Positions 7,756 through 14,576 are shown, counted from the stretch's first letter. The stretch is 15,610 nt of DNA from Candidatus Omnitrophota bacterium (GCA_013202925.1 JABMRA010000121.1:1-15610), one strand, 5' to 3'. The notes: generated from the sequence alone by a model not told the origin. Program-made: numbers and translations.

Positions 7756-8754
7756 ATGGATTTTAATACACCGGATGAATTGTTGGGGGGCAAAAAAACA
7801 CCGCGGCGCGACATGCCTGATATCAAAAAATATATATTTCCGGCCGTGGCTGGATTTCTGGGCCTGATCTTTATATTTTCAGGGCTTTATTCTGTCGGGC
7901 CGGATGAGGTGGGCGTCATAAGGAGATTCGGAAAATACATCCGCACCACAAACCCGGGGCTGCATTTCAAGATCCCCATGGGCGTGGAAAGGGTCGACAA
8001 CGTCAAGGTGCGGTACGTATTCAAGGAAGAATTCGGATTCAAGACCTTGAAGCCGGGCATAAAGAGCCAGTTTTCTTCAAGAGACTATTTTGATGAATCA
8101 CTTATGCTTACGGGTGATTTAAATGTCCTGGTCGTTGAATGGATAGTGCAGTTTAAGGTCAAAGACCCTGTGAAGCTTTTGTTCAACATAAGAGACCCGC
8201 AGGAGACCATACGCAATGTCTCCGAGGCAGCCATGCGGCAGGCCGTGGGAAACGATTCAGTGAGCGGGGTCCTGACTACGCGAAGGGTAGAGATAAACCA
8301 GGAGGTGCAGGATAAACTCCAGGAGATCCTTGATTCGTACGACAGCGGCATCCAGATAGTCACTCTTAAACTGCAGGATGTGAATCCCGCGGACGAGGTC
8401 AAGTCGTCTTTTAACGAAGTCAACGAGGCCAAACAGGAAAAGGAAAAAATGGTTAACCAGGCATGGGAGGCGTACAACAAGGCCATCCCGGCCGCAAGAG
8501 GTCAGGCAGAGAAGACCATCAGGGAGGCCGAAGGTTATGCATTGAATCGGATAAACATGGCAAAAGGAGATGCATCGAGATTTATAGCCACCTGGGAGGC
8601 GTATAAAGAAGCAAAGGATGTTACGCGCAAGAGATTGTACCTGGAGGCAATGAACGAGATACTTCCGCGCTCAGGCCAGAAATACATAATCGATTCCGCC
8701 ACCCACAACATATTGCCGCTTCTTAGATTGAATCAGGACGGAGGTGCAAAATGA
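7756..8754 (+). CDS. hflK: HflK, SPFH/band-7 membrane protease regulator
   Basis: A 332-aa protein with a short charged N-terminus, one membrane segment (about 26-46), the SPFH/prohibitin domain beginning SVGPDEVGVIRRFGKY and continuing to about 240, then a long charged coiled-coil region rich in Ala/Glu/Lys (about 215-290) and a C-terminal ILPLL segment. In known bacteria HflK and HflC form a large periplasmic cage around the membrane protease FtsH and restrain its activity. It is shorter than E. coli HflK because the long Gly-rich N-terminal stretch is absent. No ftsH is in the window. The last codon overlaps the hflC start (ATGA), so the two are translationally coupled. Confidence 0.93.
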   Translation: MDFNTPDELLGGKKTPRRDMPDIKKYIFPAVAGFLGLIFIFSGLYSVGPDEVGVIRRFGKYIRTTNPGLHFKIPMGVERVDNVKVRYVFKEEFGFKTLKPGIKSQFSSRDYFDESLMLTGDLNVLVVEWIVQFKVKDPVKLLFNIRDPQETIRNVSEAAMRQAVGNDSVSGVLTTRRVEINQEVQDKLQEILDSYDSGIQIVTLKLQDVNPADEVKSSFNEVNEAKQEKEKMVNQAWEAYNKAIPAARGQAEKTIREAEGYALNRINMAKGDASRFIATWEAYKEAKDVTRKRLYLEAMNEILPRSGQKYIIDSATHNILPLLRLNQDGGAK

Positions 8755-9698
8755 AAACAACCATAAATATTTTATTAGGGATTTTGATTTTGGTAATAGT
8801 AGGTTTTGCAAGTGGGGCGCTTTACACCATAGATGAAACACAGCAGGTGGTGATTACGCAGTTTGGCGAACCAATAGGCAGGCCCATAACAAAGGCAGGG
8901 CTGTATTTCAAGGTACCCCTTATCCGGCAGGCCAATTATTTTGAGAAACGCCTTCTGCAGTGGGATGGCAATCCAAATCAGATCCCCACAAAGGATAAAA
9001 GATACATCTGGGTCGATACCATGGCCAGGTGGCGGATAGTGGACGCGTTGAAATTTATGCAGTCTGTAACCAATGAGGTCGGCGCGCACGCCAGGCTCGA
9101 CGACATAGTAGATTCTGCCACAAGGGACCACATCACAAATCACAACCTGGTGGAGGTAGTGCGTAATTCAAACCGGCTGATAGAATTACAGGCCATGGCA
9201 GGAGAGGATGAGATAAAGGCAGCGGATGAGGCGCTTGAGACGATTTTAGTCGGCCGCGATGCGATTACGCGAGGTATACTCAGGCAGGCGCAGGAGACAG
9301 TGCCTCAATACGGCATTGAGCTCGTGGACCTGAGGATAAAGAGGATAAATTACGTCACAGAAGTCAGGGACAAGGTATACGAGAGGATGATATCAGAGCG
9401 CAAAAGGGCTGCTGAGAAATATCGTTCAGAAGGCCAGGGCAAAAAAAGAGAGATCGAGGGACAAGTGGGCAAGGAATTAAAGGAGATACGCTCTGAGGCC
9501 TACAAGATTGCGGAAGAACTAAAGGGAAAGGCAGATGCAGAGGCAACCGATATTTACGCCGACGCCTACAATAAAGACCCTGAATTCTACGCGTTTTTAA
9601 AGACACTTGATACCTACCGCAATACAATAAACGCTGACACCACTGTGATCTTCAGTCCGGAGAGCGAATACCTGCAGTACTTCAACGCCACGCAGTAA
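8751..9698 (+). CDS. hflC: HflC, SPFH/band-7 membrane protease regulator
   Basis: A 315-aa partner of HflK. The N-terminal membrane segment (about 4-24) leads into the SPFH domain with IDETQQVVITQFGEP. The family block ISERKRAAEKYRSEGQGKK and the following coiled coil (about 215-265) end in DPEFYAFLKTLDTYR, the characteristic HflC C-terminal segment. A GGAGGT ribosome-binding site lies at 8740-8745 inside hflK, 5 nt before ATG 8751. The gene ends 3 nt before a large perfect palindrome. Confidence 0.94.
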   Translation: MKTTINILLGILILVIVGFASGALYTIDETQQVVITQFGEPIGRPITKAGLYFKVPLIRQANYFEKRLLQWDGNPNQIPTKDKRYIWVDTMARWRIVDALKFMQSVTNEVGAHARLDDIVDSATRDHITNHNLVEVVRNSNRLIELQAMAGEDEIKAADEALETILVGRDAITRGILRQAQETVPQYGIELVDLRIKRINYVTEVRDKVYERMISERKRAAEKYRSEGQGKKREIEGQVGKELKEIRSEAYKIAEELKGKADAEATDIYADAYNKDPEFYAFLKTLDTYRNTINADTTVIFSPESEYLQYFNATQ

Positions 9699-9701
9699 TC
9701 C

Positions 9702-9739
9702 CTGAGTTTACATCCGCCCGCGGGCGGATGTAAACTCAG
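9702..9739. repeat. Perfect 38-bp palindrome between convergent hflC and HAMP gene
   Basis: Two 19-nt arms, beginning CTGAGTTTACATCCGCCC, are exact reverse complements with no spacer. The palindrome starts 3 nt after the hflC stop and its far arm contains the TGA stop of the opposing HAMP gene. It could act as a two-way transcript end, but neither side has a T-run, so an intrinsic terminator is not shown. A dispersed palindromic repeat is the alternative. Confidence 0.85.
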
Positions 9740-10161
9740 CGGAGGCGGTCCAGGAGTTTGTTGATCCTGTCCACAAGCGGCTGGAATCTGTCGCCTTTTC
9801 GCAGCGTTAAATGGCCTTGTTTTTTACCCTTCACGCATTCGTCCAGGTCCCTAACAATCCTGTCAAAAGGGCCGATTATCTTGTGGGTTATTGAGCGGGC
9901 GGACATCAGTATAATTAAAACCGAAATAGGCGCGGCGAACATCACGATTTTGATTACCTTTTTAGCGGCAGGGATGAGGCTGTATGCAATGGCCTCCGGA
10001 ATGGCGATCTGCTCAGCCGTAATATAAAAGATAAGATAATACAGGCATACCGCGACAATGGTTGCCGGCACCACACTAGCGATAAATATGATCGTAAAGA
10101 TATCCTTGTGCATCTTGTTGGCGTAAAACTGTTTCCTTCTTCTTATATTTTTCTTATTCAT
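9736..10161 (-). CDS. Small two-helix membrane protein with HAMP-like domain
   Basis: A 141-aa protein with a basic N-terminus (KKNIRRRKQ), membrane segments at about 21-48 and 70-88, and a C-terminal HAMP-like module (about 88-140) with the conserved Pro in IIGPFDRI and the second amphipathic helix ending in INKLLDRL. Nothing follows the HAMP module: there is no kinase, cyclase or methyl-accepting domain. It may relay a signal to a partner or simply dimerise. It overlaps the DUF3047 gene by 8 nt, with GGGG 6 nt before its ATG, so the two are co-expressed. I do not recognise a named function. Confidence 0.75.
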   Translation of the reverse strand: MNKKNIRRRKQFYANKMHKDIFTIIFIASVVPATIVAVCLYYLIFYITAEQIAIPEAIAYSLIPAAKKVIKIVMFAAPISVLIILMSARSITHKIIGPFDRIVRDLDECVKGKKQGHLTLRKGDRFQPLVDRINKLLDRLR

Positions 10162-10840
10162 TTTTATACCCCACTTTTATATTTTTGTATAATGCCTCTG
10201 CAGTGGAAAGCGTGTTATCCGTATCGGTCATAAGGGCGATTGCGCCGACATTCCTGCGGGGGGCCTCGCCAAAGACCTTTATATAATCCTCATAGATATT
10301 ATATTCCTCCAGCACCCATTTTTCCATATTTCCCCTGCCTGATTCCGCCACGATCAGTTTAATATTCTTAAAATAAGGACTTGTCATCACTGTGCCTTCC
10401 GGCAGATTCTCGTCCCAGATATACTCGATACACCTTGTCTTGCTGAAATTCAAACTGGGAAAGATTACATAGACCCTCGCGGCATAGTCGTCTCTTTCTA
10501 TCCACCCGGTTTTTTCATCAAAAGGCCCTGTCTCACCCGCGGCCTTTTCAGGAAATTCTACCACCTGCCATTGCCAGCTTATCATGGGGAATTCTTTAGG
10601 ACTGAAGCCGATCCTGTAGAATAGGCCAGAGCAACCCTCCTCGCTTTTGGCCAGAAGCGCCTCTTCCTCAGACTGCACAGTATACATCACCTTGTTTTTA
10701 AATACCTTTTCCTGCCATTCCTCCAGCGCGTTTTCTTTATTAAAGAGAAACCGTTTGGGCAGGTCCAGGGCATGGGCGTAACAGATAAACAGGATGGAGC
10801 TAGTCAAAATAGCAACATAGATAAACTTTCTTTTCCGCAT
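10154..10840 (-). CDS. DUF3047 family exported protein
   Basis: A 228-aa protein from ATG 10840. It begins with a clear signal peptide (basic MRKRK, hydrophobic 6-22, likely cut after AHA at 24). The mature part shows the DUF3047 pattern: PMISWQWQV (85-93), DDYAARVYVIF (117-127), CIEYIWDENLP (137-147) and the C-terminal NVGAIALMTDTDNT (197-210). Family function is unknown; the fold looks like a beta-rich carbohydrate-binding-type domain, but that is inference. A GTG at 10858 in frame would add 6 residues, but the promoter covers that codon, so ATG 10840 is preferred. It forms a two-gene unit with the HAMP protein, suggesting an extracytoplasmic partner for that membrane protein. Confidence 0.85.
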   Translation of the reverse strand: MRKRKFIYVAILTSSILFICYAHALDLPKRFLFNKENALEEWQEKVFKNKVMYTVQSEEEALLAKSEEGCSGLFYRIGFSPKEFPMISWQWQVVEFPEKAAGETGPFDEKTGWIERDDYAARVYVIFPSLNFSKTRCIEYIWDENLPEGTVMTSPYFKNIKLIVAESGRGNMEKWVLEEYNIYEDYIKVFGEAPRRNVGAIALMTDTDNTLSTAEALYKNIKVGYKNE

Positions 10841-10846
10841 AGGTCT

Positions 10847-10875
10847 ATTGTATACCACGCCCTGCTATTTTGCAA
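10847..10875 (-). promoter_or_regulatory. Promoter of DUF3047-HAMP unit, predicted leaderless
   Basis: On the minus strand TTGCAA (10870-10875), a 17-bp spacer and TACAAT (10847-10852) are followed by 6 nt and then ATG 10840. The expected transcription start is the A of that ATG. No ribosome-binding site precedes it. Confidence 0.6.
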
Positions 10876-10900
10876 CAATGTTCCGCCGCTGCCAAAATGC

Positions 10901-10941
10901 TTTACACTTTAGTCAATGACTAAAGTGTAAACTAATTTTTT
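10901..10941. repeat. Perfect 15-bp inverted repeat with a following T6 run, divergent region
   Basis: TTTACACTTTAGTCA (10901-10915) and its exact reverse complement (10917-10931) are separated by one base; TTTTTT lies at 10936-10941. The form is that of an intrinsic terminator pointing rightward, but the site lies between two divergent promoters, where there is no plus-strand transcript close by to end. An operator or a dispersed palindrome is as likely. Confidence 0.8.
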
Positions 10942-10943
10942 CA

Positions 10944-10972
10944 TTGCGCGAGGCAAGATTTGGCAGTAGAAT
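10944..10972 (+). promoter_or_regulatory. Promoter of the nitroreductase operon, predicted leaderless
   Basis: TTGCGC (10944-10949), a 17-bp spacer and TAGAAT (10967-10972). The predicted start at about 10979-10980 falls on the ATG at 10980. No Shine-Dalgarno sequence precedes that codon. Confidence 0.5.
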
Positions 10973-10979
10973 AATGGTG

Positions 10980-11546
10980 ATGATCAGGGATTTGATACTA
11001 AAGAACAGGAGTTGCCGTAGGTTTTACCAGGAGGTCGCTGTAAGGCGTAAGGTGCTAAAAGGGCTGGTTGAGCTGGCAAGGCTTTCTCCGTCGTCTGCAA
11101 ATCTGCAGCCGCTGAAATATATAATTAGCTGTGACACAGCAAGGAACGCCCTGATATTTCCGTATCTTGTATGGGCAGGTTATCTCAAGGACTGGCCTGG
11201 GCCGGCTGAAGGAGAAAGGCCGTCCGCGTATATCGTAATACTCGGGGATACAGGGATAAGCAAGACATTCGCGTACGACGCCGGGATAGCAGCACAGAGT
11301 ATCCTTCTCGGTGCAACAGAAAAGGGCCTGGCAGGCTGTATGATCGGTTCCATTGAGAGGGATGGCCTGCGCAAGGCCTTGGATATACCGGTTAACTATG
11401 AGATAGTTCTTGCAGTGGCCATTGGTAAACCCAGAGGAAAGGTAGTGCTTGAGAAAATCGTGCCAGACAGAAGTATCAAGTACTGGCGCGACGAAAAAGG
11501 CGCGCACCATGTTCCAAAGCGGCCGCTGGACGAGGTTATTTTATGA
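10980..11546 (+). CDS. Nitroreductase family protein (FMN-dependent)
   Basis: A 188-aa member of the nitroreductase fold, which uses FMN and NAD(P)H; natural substrates vary widely. The N-terminal RSCRRF (10-15) is the usual FMN-phosphate contact, SPSSANLQP (36-44) binds the cofactor, and DAGIAAQSILLGATEKGLAGC (from 100) is the conserved central helix. The region 60-85 is the variable substrate lid. ATG 10980 gives the typical family start MIRDLILKNRS; ATG 10974 adds two residues, and a TTG at 10944 would lie in the promoter. It opens a packed run ending in the histidine kinase. Its last codons overlap a micro-ORF as ATGA. Confidence 0.88.
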   Translation: MIRDLILKNRSCRRFYQEVAVRRKVLKGLVELARLSPSSANLQPLKYIISCDTARNALIFPYLVWAGYLKDWPGPAEGERPSAYIVILGDTGISKTFAYDAGIAAQSILLGATEKGLAGCMIGSIERDGLRKALDIPVNYEIVLAVAIGKPRGKVVLEKIVPDRSIKYWRDEKGAHHVPKRPLDEVIL

Positions 11547-11656
11547 AATTGATCGCAAGCAAGATATGCAGAGGAAGGTATAAGATGCAGACACGGCTCA
11601 GGAAATGGCTTTTTGGCAGGAAGAAAGGAGACCGGCATGGGAAGGGTAAAGGTTGA
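11543..11656 (+). CDS. Micro-ORF, 37 aa, strongly basic
   Basis: ATG 11543 overlaps the nitroreductase TGA (ATGA), with GAGG 7 nt before it. The peptide starts MKLIASKICRGRYKM and ends in DRHGKGKG; about 14 of 37 residues are Lys or Arg. It has no membrane segment and I recognise no family. The start context matches other coupled genes here, which is the main reason to list it. Confidence 0.4.
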   Translation: MKLIASKICRGRYKMQTRLRKWLFGRKKGDRHGKGKG

Positions 11657-11702
11657 AAAGCCGACAAAGGAGCCCATCAGAAAGGTCTACAAGTTTGGAT
11701 AA
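11637..11702 (+). CDS. Micro-ORF, 21 aa
   Basis: ATG 11637 has a good AAAGGAG site 6 nt upstream and ends in TAA at 11700-11702; that stop touches the ribosome-binding site of the next gene. The peptide begins MGRVKVEKPTKEPIRK and ends in YKFG. It overlaps the 37-aa ORF by 20 nt in another frame. It may be a real peptide, or its translation may only help the next gene start. Confidence 0.35.
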   Translation: MGRVKVEKPTKEPIRKVYKFG

Positions 11703-11712
11703 GGAGGGGGAG

Positions 11713-11901
11713 ATGAGAAAAAAAGGCATAGTATTGATTGCGCTGGGCATCCTGGGCGGTGTATTTGTTTCGACCTTTGATATAATCATGGGGAAACCTA
11801 CCAATGATATAACAGGGCCGACTTCCATAACTGCCCTTGTAATCTGCGGGATCTTTATCATAGCAGGGATCCGGGCTTTGTTGAAAAAACCGGGAAAATA
11901 A
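11713..11901 (+). CDS. Small two-helix membrane protein, 62 aa
   Basis: ATG 11713 follows the very strong site AAGGAGGGGG (11701-11710). The protein has a short basic N-terminus, membrane helix 1 (about 6-26), a polar loop containing MGKPTNDITGPTS, helix 2 (about 37-57) and a basic tail LKKPGK. I recognise no family. It ends 9 nt before the histidine kinase gene. Because that kinase has no membrane segment, this protein is a possible membrane anchor or accessory, but only position supports that. Confidence 0.7.
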   Translation: MRKKGIVLIALGILGGVFVSTFDIIMGKPTNDITGPTSITALVICGIFIIAGIRALLKKPGK

Positions 11902-11910
11902 TCCGTTGCC

Positions 11911-13875
11911 ATGCCGAAAAAGGCCAGCATGAAGACAAAAAAGAAAAAGATAAATTACAAGGACCTGGAATATAAATATAATCTCCTATCCGACCTGATG
12001 GAGCATATCCCGGACGTTATTTATTTTAAGGATAAAAAAGGAAAGCTTATCATGGTAAACCATGCCCATGCCAGGGGGCTGGGCCTTAAGCCCGAACAGG
12101 TAGTGGGCAAGACCGACTTTGACTTTTTTCCAAAAGACCGGGCTGAGTTGATGGCAAAGGACGACATACGCGTCATAAAGACAGGCAAACCCATAATCGA
12201 TAAGGTTGAAAGGGCTACGCGGCCCGACGGGATCGATAATTATTCAAGCACCACCAAGATACCCCGCTACGATTCAAAAGGAAACATTATAGGCCTAGTC
12301 GGGATCACGAGGGACATTACACATCGCGCGCATGTGAAGTCCCTGCAGGAAGAAAAGGAGCGCATCCAGAAAAAACTGAACGCGCTGGAAGAAGTGACAA
12401 ATATGAAGTCCGAATTTGTCTCGGTTGTCTCGCATGAATTGAGGACGCCCCTGGCGATCATCAAGGAAGCGGTGCTGCTTCTTTTCGAGCAGCTTGTAGG
12501 CCCGATCAATCCCAAACAGAAAGAAATACTTTCAAAGGCAAAGAATAACGTAGAGCGCCTTAAAAATATCGTAGATGAACTCCTTGATATATCGAGGATC
12601 GAGAGGGGGACATTGAACCTGCATTATTCCCTGCTTAACCTCAATGATCTATTGCGGGATTCTTCAGATTTCTTCAGAAAATTGGCGCAGGAAAAAGGCA
12701 TACGCCTGGAATACGCCCTGCCCAGGGAACAGGTCAATATCTTTGTAGACGCCGGGAGGATAAACCAGATCGTTTCAAACCTGATCAGTAACGCCATAAA
12801 ATTTACCGAAGAGAACGGAGAGATCAGGATAGAGGCAAAGATCCTGGAGGCAAAGGTCAGGATAGGGGTGATGGATACAGGCATTGGGATAGCCAAACAT
12901 GACCTCCCGAATTTATTCAAGAAGTTTGTGCAGGCCTCCAAGAGCGAGAGCGCGGAAAGAAAGGGCGTAGGCCTGGGCCTGGCCATTGTAAAAGAACTGG
13001 TAGGGAAACACGGCGGAGAGATCTGGGCCGAGTCCAGGTTAGGCGTGGGCACCAAGTTATATTTTACCCTGCCGCTTTTTTATACTGAAAAGTCATTGAA
13101 CAAGGACATCAGAGACACCGTGAATAATCTTTTGCAGAAAGGGAGCTCGGTATATCTGATCAACCTCCTGATCGTCAATTTCAAAGAATTCAAGAAAAGG
13201 ACGAGGATTAAACCCAGGAGATTATTCGAGGACCTTAAAATAATCATCGACGGCTCGCTCGAGAGATTCCATAAGAAAGGAAAAAACTCGCCGCAGGTGA
13301 TCCTGGAGGATTACAGAAGCGGGGAATGGGGGATCCTCATAGCTGAAACAGAAAAGGACAGGGTTGCCGAAATCTGCGGCCTGCTCAGGGACAGGATGAG
13401 AGAATATTTTACAAAGAACAAATTAAAGGATGTTTTTATAAATTTAGGGATCCTGTCTTATTCAAGCGACGAACAGGGTGTCCTGGACAAACAGCTCCTC
13501 GCCAATATCCATATCAATAAAATATATATCGGCTCAGAAGTAAGGCGTTTTAAAAGGGTCAGTTACAAGGCGAATATCGAGGTCGTTCATTCTGAAGATA
13601 AGACCGAATCGTCTCAGACTATGGATATCTCTGAAGGCGGGGTTTGTTTTTTGAGCGAGAGGCAGCTTGTGACAGACGCGCCGGTAAGGATGAGGCTGGG
13701 CCTCTCCATGAGCAAAAAGCCCCTTGATATTAAAGCCCGTGTTGCGTGGCAGAGGAGCACAAAGGAAGAAGGGTCAAAAGAAGGCGCTGGCAGGTATAAG
13801 ATAGGTCTGCAGTTTGTTGGCCTGAAAGGTAAAGACAAATCAAGGGTTTCCCGCCTAATCAAATCCCTCGCCTAG
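11911..13875 (+). CDS. Soluble hybrid sensor: PAS - histidine kinase - degenerate GGDEF-like - PilZ
   Basis: A 654-aa protein without membrane segments. Order: basic N-terminus; PAS domain (about 23-135) with the PAS/PAC end GLVGITRDIT; coiled linker (140-165); HisKA with phosphoacceptor H175 in SHELRTP; HATPase_c with N-box N290/N294, DTGIGI (322-327) and GVGLGLAIV (352-360); a region (about 412-540) that looks like a GGDEF fold, with IVNFKEF as the first strand and RSGEWGILIAET (469-480) where GGDEF would stand; and a C-terminal PilZ domain with R545-R546-x-x-R549 and D572-x-S574-x-x-G577, the complete c-di-GMP-binding motif. No receiver domain or response regulator is nearby, so it is an orphan kinase. 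ATG 11911 lacks a clear ribosome-binding site; ATG 11929 (AAAAAGG before it) is an alternative. The stop overlaps the convergent phoU stop by 3-4 nt. Confidence 0.9.
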   Translation: MPKKASMKTKKKKINYKDLEYKYNLLSDLMEHIPDVIYFKDKKGKLIMVNHAHARGLGLKPEQVVGKTDFDFFPKDRAELMAKDDIRVIKTGKPIIDKVERATRPDGIDNYSSTTKIPRYDSKGNIIGLVGITRDITHRAHVKSLQEEKERIQKKLNALEEVTNMKSEFVSVVSHELRTPLAIIKEAVLLLFEQLVGPINPKQKEILSKAKNNVERLKNIVDELLDISRIERGTLNLHYSLLNLNDLLRDSSDFFRKLAQEKGIRLEYALPREQVNIFVDAGRINQIVSNLISNAIKFTEENGEIRIEAKILEAKVRIGVMDTGIGIAKHDLPNLFKKFVQASKSESAERKGVGLGLAIVKELVGKHGGEIWAESRLGVGTKLYFTLPLFYTEKSLNKDIRDTVNNLLQKGSSVYLINLLIVNFKEFKKRTRIKPRRLFEDLKIIIDGSLERFHKKGKNSPQVILEDYRSGEWGILIAETEKDRVAEICGLLRDRMREYFTKNKLKDVFINLGILSYSSDEQGVLDKQLLANIHINKIYIGSEVRRFKRVSYKANIEVVHSEDKTESSQTMDISEGGVCFLSERQLVTDAPVRMRLGLSMSKKPLDIKARVAWQRSTKEEGSKEGAGRYKIGLQFVGLKGKDKSRVSRLIKSLA

Positions 13876-14543
13876 GGGCGGTGTTTCTCGTCGAAATAAT
13901 CCAGATCAGAAAGAGGGACTATTACCGAAGTGGCTATATTAGTCAGGTGAGCTGCTATGCGCTTGAAGTATCTTGCTGTGAGCGCAAAGCACACTGCCTC
14001 GTTCACAGTGAGGTTACTTTTTGCCGCTTTCTCGATTATTTCATTGCAGCGATTTTTTATCTTGGTCTCGAATTTCCATGATGTCCTGGCCTGGGCTTCG
14101 TCGGATTCTATAAAAGCCTCTTTTGTCTTTTTAAAGAGCTCAAGGATGTCTTTTTCCATCACGTTGAATAGCTTAGAATACAATTCTCTATTCATCGGTT
14201 TTTCCAGGAGATCTATTATCTCAAGAAGATTTTTGGCATAGTCGCCCAATCTCTCGGCGTCCTTTACCACGCTCATCAGAAGCAGGCTCGTAGGCACGTC
14301 AACAGACGGCTGTATGGAAAGGTGCTCTACTATCCTCTTTCGAATATCCCTCTGCAGTTCGTTCACATTTTTGTCAATAGCGTATATCTTGTCCTCCAGC
14401 CCCGGCTCTTTTTCATTGTAAATGAGCCGCCTGCATACAGAGCCAAACATTTTCTCTGTATCGTCCAGCATCTTTTTGAATTCTTCAAGCACCTGAGTCA
14501 GAAAATCTTTCCCTTTCCAGAATTCCAATAGATTTTTAAACAT
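13872..14543 (-). CDS. PhoU-domain protein
   Basis: A 223-aa all-helical protein with two PhoU-type three-helix repeats. PhoU proteins bind metal clusters through acidic (E/D)xxxD motifs and tune phosphate uptake or signalling. The first repeat keeps the motif as D95-A-E97-R-L-G-D101; the second, where ERIADH is usual, reads KRIAAH (194-199), so both acidic positions are gone. ATG 14543 is chosen because TTGGAGGCG stands 6 nt upstream; an ATG at 14570 would add nine residues but lies within a hairpin. It follows the Na/Pi cotransporter gene, a common pairing in bacteria lacking the Pst system next to it, and probably regulates that transporter. The stop codon shares the CTAG with the convergent kinase stop. 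Confidence 0.87.
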   Translation of the reverse strand: MFKNLLEFWKGKDFLTQVLEEFKKMLDDTEKMFGSVCRRLIYNEKEPGLEDKIYAIDKNVNELQRDIRKRIVEHLSIQPSVDVPTSLLLMSVVKDAERLGDYAKNLLEIIDLLEKPMNRELYSKLFNVMEKDILELFKKTKEAFIESDEAQARTSWKFETKIKNRCNEIIEKAAKSNLTVNEAVCFALTARYFKRIAAHLTNIATSVIVPLSDLDYFDEKHRP

Positions 14544-14553
14544 CTCGCGCCTC

Positions 14554-14576
14554 CAATTTTTGTGAAGCAAAAATTG
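14554..14576 (-). promoter_or_regulatory. Hairpin abutting the phoU ribosome-binding site
   Basis: CAATTTTTG and its exact complement (14554-14562 and 14568-14576) enclose a 5-nt loop. On the phoU mRNA the 3' arm runs directly into the GGAGG site, sharing its edge, so folding could hinder ribosome binding. Confidence 0.5.

Noticed and set aside
10841..10858. GTG start giving six extra residues on the DUF3047 protein
   Set aside because: It falls in the promoter and adds residues before a well-formed signal peptide.
10944..10979. Upstream TTG or ATG 10974 start for the nitroreductase
   Set aside because: The TTG forms part of the -35 box and the added residues do not resemble the family; the family start fits ATG 10980.
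11911..13875. Active diguanylate cyclase in the kinase protein
   Set aside because: The catalytic GGDEF signature is replaced by SGEWG, so synthesis of c-di-GMP is not expected.
14544..14570. ATG 14570 as the phoU start
   Set aside because: It lies inside the hairpin, has no ribosome-binding site, and the inner ATG 14543 has GGAGG at good spacing.
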